Part shown: one piece after another, positions 45,091-56,591 of the stretch
Layout of the letters: every line of letters starts with the position of its first letter
How positions within the stretch are numbered: the stretch's first letter is position 1
NCBI RefSeq assembly: GCF_019578655.1
Contig: NC_063257.1
Coordinates: 16,554,001-16,618,000, forward strand
Direction of reading: 5' to 3'
Origin: Ricinus communis
Taxonomy: Eukaryota; Streptophyta; Magnoliopsida; Malpighiales; Euphorbiaceae
Length of the DNA: 64,000 nucleotides
The notes under the pieces: generated by a model
The model's database searches: none
What the model was told of the DNA's origin: nothing
What the model saw: only the letters and a program-made list of their open reading frames with translations
Position numbers and translations under genes: made by a program

Positions 45091-48000
45091 CTTTGTACCA
45101 AACCAACATCGCTGACAGGAAGGTCAGCTTCAGCTTGGGGAGGTTTTGAAAAAGTTTTCTTGGGTAAAGACTTTATTCTGATTTTACGTTCATCAATTAT
45201 TGTCTCACCATTCTCATCCCCAACGTCAGCAGGAAGCTTTGCTATTGCCACCTCCTCTTCATGTTTGTCTCGAGAAAAGTAAAGTGGTAACAATCTACAA
45301 TAACATAGTAAATGAAATAATTACTAGACTCTAAATGATGCTAAAAAGAGCATAATCATTAGCTACAAAAGGAAATATACAATTCAAGCTGCCATGTTCA
45401 AGTATCATATCACTTTGCATGAACAAATATTTATGTATCTCTAAGACAACGAGAAGGAACACCAGTAGAAAAAACAGAAAGAAAGAAAAAAAAAAGAAAA
45501 AAAACCTTTTATATATTTCAGTATCCGTTCTTGTGGTTGTACAAAAGACAACAGCTTTGATTTTATCTTTTTGCTTCTCAAGAAAACGCCCAACTGTTCC
45601 TGAACAAAAGAAAAAAAAAAAGATCAACCTGACAGCACAAAATGATGAAATAATATTGAGGGTTCAAAATAGACTATTTTAATGAACACAAGCATTTAAA
45701 TGGTATATGTAGATTCATGAATAAGTGCACATTATGTGCAGGTCAGGAGCTATCAGTTTCATCCACAAAACATTAGCCTTCCCTGTTAACAATTAAGTTT
45801 CAAGGAACTACGAAAAGAATTCTCTTGGCATTTAACAGTAATTCTGTAAAGGTAATTAAGCAAAGAACTAAAACACATGAAAAATAAAATGAAAAGAAAA
45901 TCTTACTTATAGCCACATGTGCAGCTGGCTCACGCGGATAGTTTTTAGCCTCTGTATATATACAGCCCACAGCAATACTGCATGTATATTATGCCAAGCA
46001 GAAATTAGCTCCATATTTTAAAAAGAAAATATCATAGGACACAATAAACATGCTAAACACATGACAGTAATGATGTAGCATCTGCTACCAATCAACCTCT
46101 GAAGCCCATTTTCAATGAGAAGCTCAAGGCAAGAGCGGTAGCAATGACTCAAGGCATTCTATGCAGCAGTATGATACTTCACTGCATATTTAGGACCGAC
46201 CGTATGGATGACTCTCCTGACATAAACATTGGGCAAAAGTTAGCTTCTACTGGGAGGATAAATGGAGCTCAGTAATACAATGAATACTTTAAAATAAATT
46301 ACACTAACTAGCACAATAATATATAAGAATAATAGATTGAAAATGCAATCTACACAAAATTCAAGTTATATAGATTGATAAACATTAACTATCAAGTATG
46401 AACTGCCTAGCACAAAAACCTCATATAATTGATAGAAGATTGATGTAAAACACTTCAAATGCTTGGGTAATAATGGCTTTCTAACCCAATATAGCTCTTA
46501 ATTATCTCAATTCAGTGAAGAAAAAGACAAATGATAAAAACTGCCTCATTCCAGCTCAAAACACAAGATAACACGAAAAAGAAATATATTCTAAAAATTT
46601 GGTGGCATAGAAATTAATATGCACCATTTCTTTCTCCTATATATCATGCAGATGGGTGGAGACAAAAGAATATGATGCATGAACAGGTTAACTCTTCGTT
46701 TACAACATACAGAATTGTATGAATATACACACCTAGCAGGAAGGTCATACACATTCGTAACTTTTGCCATCCCCGTCCGACAACCACCCTGTCAGAAAAT
46801 GAATGTTCGTTAAATCAGTCCACTCTTTAACTTCTTATTTCCAACTACCTAATAATTATGTAGGCCTGCTTTACCAACCACAACAGCTTTGGCCTTTGAG
46901 CAGCTGCTATCACAATATGTCATAGCTTATCATTCTCTTATGCAATAAAATCATGTATACATGGTGCTAGATCAGTTAAAATGCTCATAAGTAAAGCCTC
47001 ATGAATACACATATGAGCCTCGCATATCTGATAGAAAAATTCAAATGACTCAACAATAGATATCCAATAGCATACCAGTGCAGAACATTCTTCTGCAAGA
47101 CCAGGACCAGCAGCCGCATGCAGACCAGGACTGCTGTGTACTTCATCCAAGTTCTGTAAACCAGCAAATTAAGACATAAAAGATAATACAAAACATTTTT
47201 CCCATTTACTACTGTCTTTATTTGAGAAAGCTTAATAATTAGTTTCTTGACAGAGTTCCTACTTCCCAGTTGAAAGTCAACCAAATTCCACAAATTTGAA
47301 TTTCTCTGTTTTAAGAAAGAATTATGAGTTTCATAAAAATTCAGCGCCTACTTGAAATGTTCTTGCAACAATGAATATATTGGTGATTGGCGCACCAAGA
47401 AGATGAATAGACTCAAACTCCCTTGAGTAGAGAGTCGAAAAAATTTCAAACCACTTGCAAAAATAGAACTTCAAAACTTCACTCCAGTCAGCAGCAAGAT
47501 AACTATCACATGCATGTCAACTTGTAATTCAACAACTATCCATTTCCAAATAGAGCACTTTGTAACCAAATAATGATAAAATATTTAAAACTCACCTCAT
47601 TTGTAGAATTCACAACAGCATCCACCTCAAGATTCCATGGGTTTCCCCTCCATAAATATATCTTTGTGTTGATCTCATGATCCACAGGAAACCTTGATAT
47701 CATCGCACTGCCACTACTTTCCACCTCAACAGGAGATGTTAAAGGATCAGGGAAATATGAATTGGAAAATGAAGGGTCATCATTGTCATAACTAAATGAT
47801 AATCTACTTTCCGCATCACTCCATCGTGGAACTTGATCCAGACTTACAGTAGGCGAACCACCTTGAGTTGTGGTAGTTGTGGGCACACCCCAGTACATGT
47901 TTCTGTAACTGCCAATTAAAATAACTTACTAGCTCGAGGGACACATTTGCCCCTCAACTATTTTATAGGCCAAATAAGCTGCAAATCACACACAAAACTT

Positions 48001-48900
48001 CCATTTAGCCCCTCTCTTCACTTAGGTATGTAACAGCGTAAATCACTGTTTAATAAAGCTAAATTGGTCAAATGTGGATCTCTGTTCAATAATACCATGA
48101 GTTGACACTTTACTTCTCTCTCCTCAACACCGATTTCTCTTTTTCTTCTTACACTCTCATTTTCAGTCACCACCAAACTACCACCACTGTAACCTCCATT
48201 ACCACCATCATCTCTTTTTCTTCCTTTTCCAATCACCACCATATAAAAAGCTCAATCGCCACCGAATTCAATAGTACCCACAACAATCAAATCAACAATC
48301 AAAGCCATGAATCCAATAAAAATTTCAATCAACAAACAAACAAACCCACATCAAAAAATACTTTTAACATAAAACTGATATTGTAGTAAAGAGGAGACCA
48401 AATACTTAACACAAATTGACAACAATAACAAATGCATTTGAATCCTTGACACAAAAACCACCACCATAATCTGTCAAAAGCAAATGTATATACCCATCTC
48501 TCCATAAATGGAAGCAAACCAGTATAGATTACAGAAAGCAAAATGATCCAAACAAAATAACCATGATAGTTAATACAAGAGCTTATGTTCTTTTAACGAT
48601 TCAACATGATATATAGGAGTAGTGAGTGTTCAATTACAGAGTTAGGAGAGAATGAGTTATCAGGCAAAAGTGAGAGAAATCAATACCACAACCAATATTT
48701 CTCAACAGTTAAAGCAACTGTTATGAAGCTCAAGTTCCAGATATAGTTTATAGAGGTCGGCGAATACAATGACGACATCTGATCATGGTGGTGACGGTTG
48801 GTTTGAACGGAACTAAGTTAGCAGCGGTGAATCCAATTTCTTTTCCTTAGATCATCAAACTTCAGAACGCCCAAGGCAAAATCTGATCTTTAATTGAATC
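45091..48900 (-). pseudogene. Macro-domain (GDAP2-like) gene, truncated
   Basis: Intact relatives (Arabidopsis At1g69340 type) have an N-terminal macro domain, which binds ADP-ribose, and a C-terminal CRAL-TRIO domain. The exons found splice in phase: 47596-47898, 47076-47153, 46733-46788, 46097-46216, 45907-45977, 45506-45599 and 45091-45294, all with GT/AG borders. The protein starts MYWGVPTTTTTQGGS. Macro motifs are NPWNLEVDAVVNSTNE, GLHAAAGPGLAEEC, GGCRTGMAKVTNVYDLPA and VIHTVGPKYAVKYHTAA. Codon 165 is TAG (46159-46161), where relatives have Glu before NALSHCYRS. After the exon ending SDVGLVQR the CRAL-TRIO exons are absent. A 5' UTR exon probably lies near 48680-48900. Exons beyond the stop remain open and splice cleanly, so decay is recent or the stop is a sequencing error. 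It sits directly beside retroelement DNA. Confidence 0.85.
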
Positions 48901-51749
48901 AATTTTGAGTTTCTTTCGTTCTAGGTTTCTTTGTCTGGTTTTTATTTTTAGTAGTTGGTTTTACAAAATTAGGCTTTTTCCGTCTCTCTTTTGAGCTTCT
49001 TGTTTAGCACTATGCAAATTTGAGAGGCGGGGATGGAGAGGCTACCATTGGTTATTTGATATCTGACTAAGAATAAAAATGAAAAAATAAAAGAAAATAT
49101 TTTTAACAAAATAATAGACCCATTTTATTAAATTAAACTAGTTTTTGCACTTTTTAATATTTATATAGTTCTTTCAAAAAAAACATATTTATACGGTTAA
49201 AATAAAATAATAGTTACATTTATATTTAAAATTGCAGTATTTAAAAAAAATAACATAGTCGATAAAATATTTAAAAGTAAACTAATTGGATTTGTATATA
49301 TAATATTGACAGTAAATTGCAGTATTTAGAATGTGTGTTGCATGTAAATATTAATAATTAGATTTGTATATATTATTTTTATATAATTTTTACATATATT
49401 AATTTAAATATAATAAAATAATTTACATAAATTTATGATTATAAAATTATTTTAATTAATAATGAATATTGAATAAAAAGATAAAATAATGAATAAGAAA
49501 ATAAATCTACTTGAAATTGTTATTTAGTTAATATGTTGATCAATTATGTTAATAATTCTAAATATAAAATTAAAAAATATGATAAAAATACATAAATAAA
49601 TATTTTTTAATGATATATTATCTTTAACATAAATAATACTTTGTCTATTTTAAGTTATTTTTCAAGTTATTTTTATAATTATTTTATTTTTTATTTTTAT
49701 ATTATCTATTTTTAAATTTTAAACAATTAATTAAAAAGTAAGATATATAATTCAAATAAAATTTTAATCTCAAATATTTAGCTAAAAATTTCTTGATTAA
49801 TCAAATCTTATATTCTAAGGATGCTTCGAATTGCCTTCTTTGATACTGTATAGACTAATTTAATATTTAATTGTTCAAATAAGGCAAAACTCAATTACAT
49901 GACAAAATTATGATACAAATATCGTCAAATATTAGTCTCTAAAAATATAATATATTTTTTATTTCATATTTTTATTAGTTAATTTAGTAAAGTCTTAATA
50001 GAGTTAGAGTTTGTTAAAAGTTTTTTTATATAATATTATATATTGTATATTTGTTTGGTGAATATGACTCACTTAAATTTTTTTTTTTAAGTGCATGAAT
50101 TATTATATATTCATAATTGAAACTATCATAATTTTTTATATATGAGAAATACTACACTTGTAGTATAGTCTATATTTTCTATATGGATTTCTCTATTCTT
50201 TTTTTTTTTTTAATTTTTAAACGAATTTAATAATTTATTATGCATAATGTTAGATTTATATTTTAATATATTTTTCATATTCTTAGTAATATTTTTTTGT
50301 AGAATAGTTTTCTCTATTTTTCATTAAAAATTGTATTCTACCAAATAAACCCAATAACATAAACGTCATTTTTAGTTGTTTTTAGTTTTCTTTTATCAAG
50401 TTTAATGGTCTATTATGTATAACATAATTTTTTATTTAATTAAAAATATTTTATAATTACATTAAAAATTCTAATAGAGTCGAACTTTTAGGGTTATGCT
50501 TATACTTGATTAATTATTAGTAAATTCTATTGACAAATGACCAAATTAACCAGATTATACAATCGGTAAGGCCCTTTCAATAAATTTGCATGTTCTCTCC
50601 CTTTCGCACTTTTATATATACTCATTATATTTCAATAATAAAAAATGACACTTTTAATGTTGTATAATGACACGGTTTCTAATTGAATTAGTTCATCTAA
50701 ATATTTAGAACAACTATTAAATTTACAATAAACTTTTTAATATTAAAAAATTTATAGAATTCTTAAATTACAAAGTTCATTATTGATCACAACATAAATA
50801 AGATTAGTTCTATTGATATTATTTTTCATACTTTAGACATAGATTTTATAAATTATTATTAAATTTTTCTGATTTATCCAAAGTCATTATCTTTATTCTT
50901 TTGATTTCTTTTTTCTAAGTAATTTTTGTTGTTCTTTATCTATCATTTCTTATATATTCATTTGATATTGTTGTTGATTTTTTAATTACTATTTTATATA
51001 ATGTTTTAAATAATCAACTAAATATATAGGTTTTAGTTGTTGTCAATTCGGTTAACTAGAGAATCTTGTGAATAAAAAAATAATCTATTTGGTATTTTTA
51101 TTTGTGAGAAAGAAAAAGTCTAAGTCTTTTTACTATTGTCTATCAATATTAATTAGAATTTAGTAATTTATGATGAGATCCACAAACCATTTGTCCTCTA
51201 ATAATTTATAATTAATACTATAAATATTCAAAAAGCTAGAAACTTTAGTTTTTTTGTCTAGTAGATTAATGAAGTAAAGATATTATTATCTTTTTTCATA
51301 TTTAATTTATGAATAGAAGTCGATAAATCATGTGAGTCTCATATTTGTATATATTATTTTTCTACTATTAGATTTATGGAATCAGTTATAGAGAATATTT
51401 AGATTTAATCAATGGGATATGTAATAAATTAATTCAAGATATGTACATAATTCTAACTTGTAAATTACGAATTGTTTTAAAAAGACTTGTAGATATGAAT
51501 TTATAGAATGTTTCATAAATATGTTATTTAAAAGTCACTTTCTATTGATTGTATATATATAAAAATAAAAAAATTTCTTATAAGAAAATTTCTTTTATTT
51601 TGAAAATAATATAAAAATAAAGCTAAAAGTCATATTTTATTATGACTATACATTTACTCAGTACAGAATTAATGTTTTTGTATAAAATATTTAAACTTTT
51701 TACAATAAAAAATTTAAGTTAAATGCTATTTCTAATTAATTATAAATAG

Positions 51750-51799
<50 letters not shown>

Positions 51800-53719
51800 A
51801 AGTTTATAAATATAAATTATCATTTAACATTTAAAAGATCTAATTACTACTTGTCCAAACTTCATCTTTTGATGATGATGAAGTTTAGTAATATAATGAT
51901 TTGCTACTTCAAAAACATTAGCAACTTGTTATTCCTCTGTATCTAGAACTCTCCGTTGGTCTTTCTTTTTAAACAGATTTTTGTTCAGTTTTTTTAAATT
52001 CTTAATTGTTAGTTTTTTCTTTTTATCAGTAGATTTTATTTTTGTTTACAATATTTTATTGTCATATCTCTAACAAATCTTAATCGTTATTGACTTTTAA
52101 AATTTATCTAATGTTAAAATATTAATAGAGTTAGACTTTTAGAGTTAAACTTATATAATAATCTAATTAACTCACATAATTAACTAAACTATTAATAAGG
52201 CCAATAAAAATAAATCTGTTTGTCCTCTCTTTTCACAAATTTATTAACCAAATTCATATTAAATAGGATATTAATCCTAATAAAAATATATTCATTATTA
52301 TTATCTTAATTGTTATTGACTTAATATTAAAATACTAATAGAGTTGGATTTCTAGAGTTAAACTTACTTAGTAATCTAATTATCTAATTAATTAATTAAT
52401 AAGGTAATTATAATAAATTTGTTTGTCCTCCCTCTTCGCACTTATATATGTTATGATATCCACATATAATAAAACTTATCAAGTGAAAAATATATGCAAA
52501 ATTATCATGCATAATTATAATGTTTTAATATTTTATTATTAATATTAATATCTCTAAAATTATAATAATTTCAACTATATCGCTTTATCAGTATCATTAA
52601 TTTATAATTATTTTTTTACTTTTTATTATTTAATTATTAATCAAATTTTATGTTAAATAATCACATGTTAAACAATTAATAAACTTAATTTAATTTTACC
52701 GATATCACTATATTTTATTATTTGTATGTTTTTCCCTGTAGATTTTAATTTAAAGCTTTTAATGCATCGTATAATTATTGGTTTTTCTTAAAATAATAAG
52801 AATAATAATTTTAAATAATTAAACTCATTATCATTCATCTACTAGAAATAAATTATTTATTTAATATAAAAAATACACATTTTAAATATTGCATGTAAAT
52901 CGTTATATTTATAAGATTTATAGATCATGTTATTAAATTTTAAATTTTAAAGTAAGAAAATTAATAAACAAAAATATATTATATTTTTAAATTTAGATGA
53001 AATGTACTATTTTCTAAATATAATATGTATAGCCATATAACACTATTTTAAATAAGGTTGAATGAGAATTAAATATAATATAGAATTAAGAATTAGTATT
53101 TCTGCAATGTAAATTTGTAAATGACTCATTATAATAATTCATTATTAATATCTAAAGATAATAAACATTTTCTTAATAATAACCAGTTGTTTATAGAAAT
53201 AACAATCTTAAAATTATTAATAGTTAAAATGTTCTAGATCATGAATTTATTTTTCTTATTTTGAATCTTCATTTTCATATAATATTTTAATACTTGTGGT
53301 GTAACTAGTAAGATTACTGTGTGATACTGCAGAATTATTTTATTATTTTTAATTTTTATTTTATGACATAAATCTAAATTTAACTTATGAAAGCAATATA
53401 AAAGTTATATAAAAATGTTATACACCTCCACAATGTATATTGTATAATATTAATATATTACATAGCAAAAGCATTATAACTTTAAAAAAACATAATAGAA
53501 TACTTGCATCATCAAATGGTAAGTAAAAGAATAAGTCAATTTTGTTGCTATAAATTTAAATATTAAACATAAGTTGCATATTTATTTTGAATTACCTTTT
53601 AAAAATAGAATTGCTTTCGACACAAGATTATGCTTTGTGAAAGCTTGAAAAGAAAATTAAATAAATAGTGAATAAATATTATTAATATTAACTTTTATAT
53701 TGTTTACCTAAATATATTT
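48901..53719. other. Very AT-rich intergenic DNA
   Basis: The first part (to about 49030) may hold the macro-gene promoter; the T-rich text around 48950-49010 sits upstream of the presumed 5' UTR. From 49060 to 53700 the sequence is extremely AT-rich, with no supported ORF or domain. Short similar phrases recur ('gagttagacttttagagttaaactta' type at 50470, 52130 and 52345; 'tttgtcctctctttt' type at 52208 and 52420), suggesting diverged repeats. Confidence 0.5.
51751..51799. repeat. (TA)n microsatellite
   Basis: About 20 consecutive TA units within the AT-rich interval. Confidence 0.95.
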
Positions 53720-54470
53720 CTTTAGCCAAGTGAATCCTTTGGAAAGAGATCTGATTGCAACTCTTTATTGGACGCGAACGTAGATGCAATTTCAGCTGCA
53801 TTAGGGGAATTTGGAATATCGCTTGTCTAATTTCCCCCTTTGTTTGGAAATTGAAGGCATCTCTTAACTTCTTTCAGCATCTATTGCTAATGGTTTTCTA
53901 AGTAGTGTAGAGCTAGCAGGAGTGCTATTCAAGATTGTTGAAATTGGCAACAGTGATTCATCTTCATTTTTGAAATATGAGTCATTTTGAATGATAAATT
54001 ATATGGATCTTTAGCTCGGTATTAATAACTACTTGAAAAATATTTTGTACACCAAATATTCTTCTCATTGATGGTGGGAGAAAAAATTTGTCTTCAATCT
54101 TGAGCTAAGTTATTCCCAAGTAAACTAATTAGATTAGTTGTTGAACTTCCAAAAATGAAAAATGTTGTTGTTCCTGTTTCATCTTCAACAATAGCATTTA
54201 GTTTATACCTATATATTCAATGTAAATATTATTCTTTATTTAGTAATCAACGAAATAATTTAAGAGCGATACTATTAATATACATACTAGTACATCAGAG
54301 GTTCTTTTAAAGCTCCTCAATTGTTGCACAAAATTTGTTCACTGTAATTTTAAACATTACACTTACATTGAGGACATGCATGATACCACCAAGTAGTTGA
54401 TACATCAATGTTGTTTATCAAAGTTTTGCAAGTAAATTTTATGCTCTAAATCATATTTAAAACATCATGA
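53720..54470 (-). pseudogene. Replication protein A DBD-C-like fragment
   Basis: On the minus strand, 54290-54410 reads 'IDVSTTWWYHACPQCKCNV' and then 'EQILCNNCG'. This is the Cys-x2-Cys...Cys-x2-Cys zinc ribbon of the RPA large-subunit C-terminal OB fold. After a presumed intron, 54100-54195 reads 'YKLNAIVEDETGTTTFFIFG', the OB-fold strand that follows. Plant genomes carry many such partial RPA genes, several of them in Helitrons. No Rep/helicase sequence or Helitron ends were seen here. It has stops and ends in AT-rich DNA; non-functional. Confidence 0.65.
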
Positions 54471-54489
54471 ATAAATAATTAAATAACAA

Positions 54490-55250
54490 TAACTATTATA
54501 GCGGATGCCCATGAAGTCAATCCTTGTGATAGTAGCAAAAGAGAGGGGACAAGGTCAACTCACCAACTGAAGTGTGGAAGGTGTGAGTAGTATCCATCCA
54601 TCTCTGAAGAAGAGTGTATATAGAGGTGTGGTCTGTCCTCCCAATGATTGACAGAAGTGTAGCTACAGACCGACAGAAGCTGGTGTCACTAATCCTATCC
54701 TGGACATAGTTATGGAGCTCATTAAACTACTCATGGGCCACGTAAAAATTTTCAACGAACCGGATCAATACAACATCACTCTAAAAAGCCAAACACATAG
54801 GTATTAAATATAATTTAAGCACAAAAGAATCTAAATAGGTAAGTATATGTTTGTTTGTTGATATTTTGTGTAAAAATGCCCTAAAAACCCTATTTCGCCC
54901 ATGCACGGTAGATTCGGACTATGTAGAGTCGATCGACTCTATAGTAACGGGCATGCAATTTTTCGGTATATTTGATGAGTTTTCATATATTTGAACAAAT
55001 AATGCATTATATAGTATGTAAATGATAGGAAATAAAGTTTAAAGCCGAAAGAATACCTCTCTGACAGCCAAAAATGACCGGTGAGTGTTCAATTTTGCCA
55101 AAACTGGGATCTCCTCTCGTTTCACAAGCCCTAAGTTGTTTTGGCGAGAAATCGGTAGTAAGAACTCCTAGTTGGGTGTGATCGGAGTACACCCGGAGAA
55201 TTTAGAAAAAAGATCGCCATTTCAAGAATGGTTTCACGAGATTTGGCCAA
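54490..55250 (-). pseudogene. Second copy of antisense plant mobile domain ORF (N-terminal)
   Basis: 54500-54790 on the minus strand reads 'IRFVENFYVAHE*FNELHNY', 'SVATLLSIIGRTDHTSIYTL' and 'LQRWMDTTHTFHTSVGELTL'. It matches 43590-43870 closely in both protein and DNA. The following 54800-55000 also resembles 43880-43990 ('aaaaaccc' block). 54990-55250 may be a leader: a donor-like AGAGAG|GTATTC is seen near 55058. The rest of the domain is absent. Confidence 0.65.
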
Positions 55251-56586
55251 GCATTGGTTAAGAATTGAAGAAAGAGCAAAAGTGGATTTGAGAGAAAACA
55301 AAAGGAGAAAATGAGATAAAGTGATTTATGAATGGATATAAGGCTATATATAAGCCTTAGAAAGGGCAAAAGTGTCATTTTGGTCCTTAACCCATCAAAA
55401 AGTATGTCTTAGCCCCTAAGCGGGCCAAATACCAATATAATTTTCGAAGCATATCGATGGCACCCTGAGGCAGGAATTCCTAACTAAAAGTACTAAAAAG
55501 TGAAAAAATTACCAAACTAACCCTAAGTGGTGAAATAGTCAGTGGGCATAGTACTTATATCAACGGGCGTGGTACCCATATCAACAGGCATAATTCCTAA
55601 AATCAACGGTGCGTATCGACGAGCGTGGTTCCCATATCAGCGGGCGTGATTCCTATATTACCCAACGTGGCTCCTGAATTCAAGCAGGCGAAGACCTTAA
55701 AACTCAAGCGGCCGTGGTCCCCACATCAAATCAAAAAGCATTTTCGAGCTTACAGGGCATGGCTTCTATAACTCATCAAGATATCTTTTTTGCCGTATCC
55801 TTGATATTGTGATTTGTCTCAATTTATTTACTCACATCTATGCTTATAAATTTTGACAAATCGATGGCAATTGTCAACACCCATTATTTGGATCTAGGTA
55901 TCGAGAAAATTACGGGAAGCCCAATGATGAAAGTTGTTGTCTTTTTTGAGTCTTAGAGATTAAGAAAGGGAGAATCTGATAAAAGAATGTGGAGAATCGG
56001 GCTTAAAATTACTTTTTTAGAATCAATTTGGACCCGATTGAGAGACAAATAAAGTTTAAGGGGCAAAATGACAACTTTCATAAGTCCAAGGACTAAACTG
56101 TCACAATCTTCAAACTTTTCAACCCTTAGAGCCAATGGGCTATATTCATAGCTATCGGCTTAGCATAGAGCCGATTGGCTCTACACAGGCTGGTAGGCTA
56201 GTTTTTTGATTTTGATCATCCATAAATGACTTTTAGAGAGGGTATTTATACCTTTCAAACTCTAAACATTTGGTACATTAAGACCTTAGGCCATCCTCTT
56301 TTGCTTTACGTTACATAGTGCATTAATTGCATTGACACACTAAGAATCGCAATCACACTTTTTGTTTTGCGGTCGCGATTTGTGAAATTCCTGCAACAAC
56401 TAGTACACGTGGCAAATATAGTTGTTGGTGGTCTCTAGTGATATGATTTTATATAACTTTCATGATTGCACCTTTTTCTTTATAGTCACAAAATTAAGAT
56501 AAAATTCTATACTGAAATTGCCCATTTTTGCAGTTGCACCTTAAAAATTGCGGTTGTAATTTCATGCAGAAATAAATTTTTAAAGG
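55251..56586. repeat. Unclassified repeat with GGGCGTGGT and AGCCGATTGGCT words
   Basis: No gene. 55540-55740 holds repeated 'cgggcgtggtncccatatca' units (about 20-30 bp spacing, degenerate). 56125-56200 has 'agccaatgggct', 'tcggct' and 'agagccgattggctct'. Both look like LTR-internal arrays. The segment ends at the CTTAA target site of the solo LTR. Confidence 0.5.
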
Positions 56587-56591
56587 CTTAA

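Noticed and set aside
45331..45682. Phe- or Lys-rich ORFs around the macro-gene exon at 45506-45599
   Set aside because: They read through a poly-A/T stretch in the intron; the true exon has clear splice borders.
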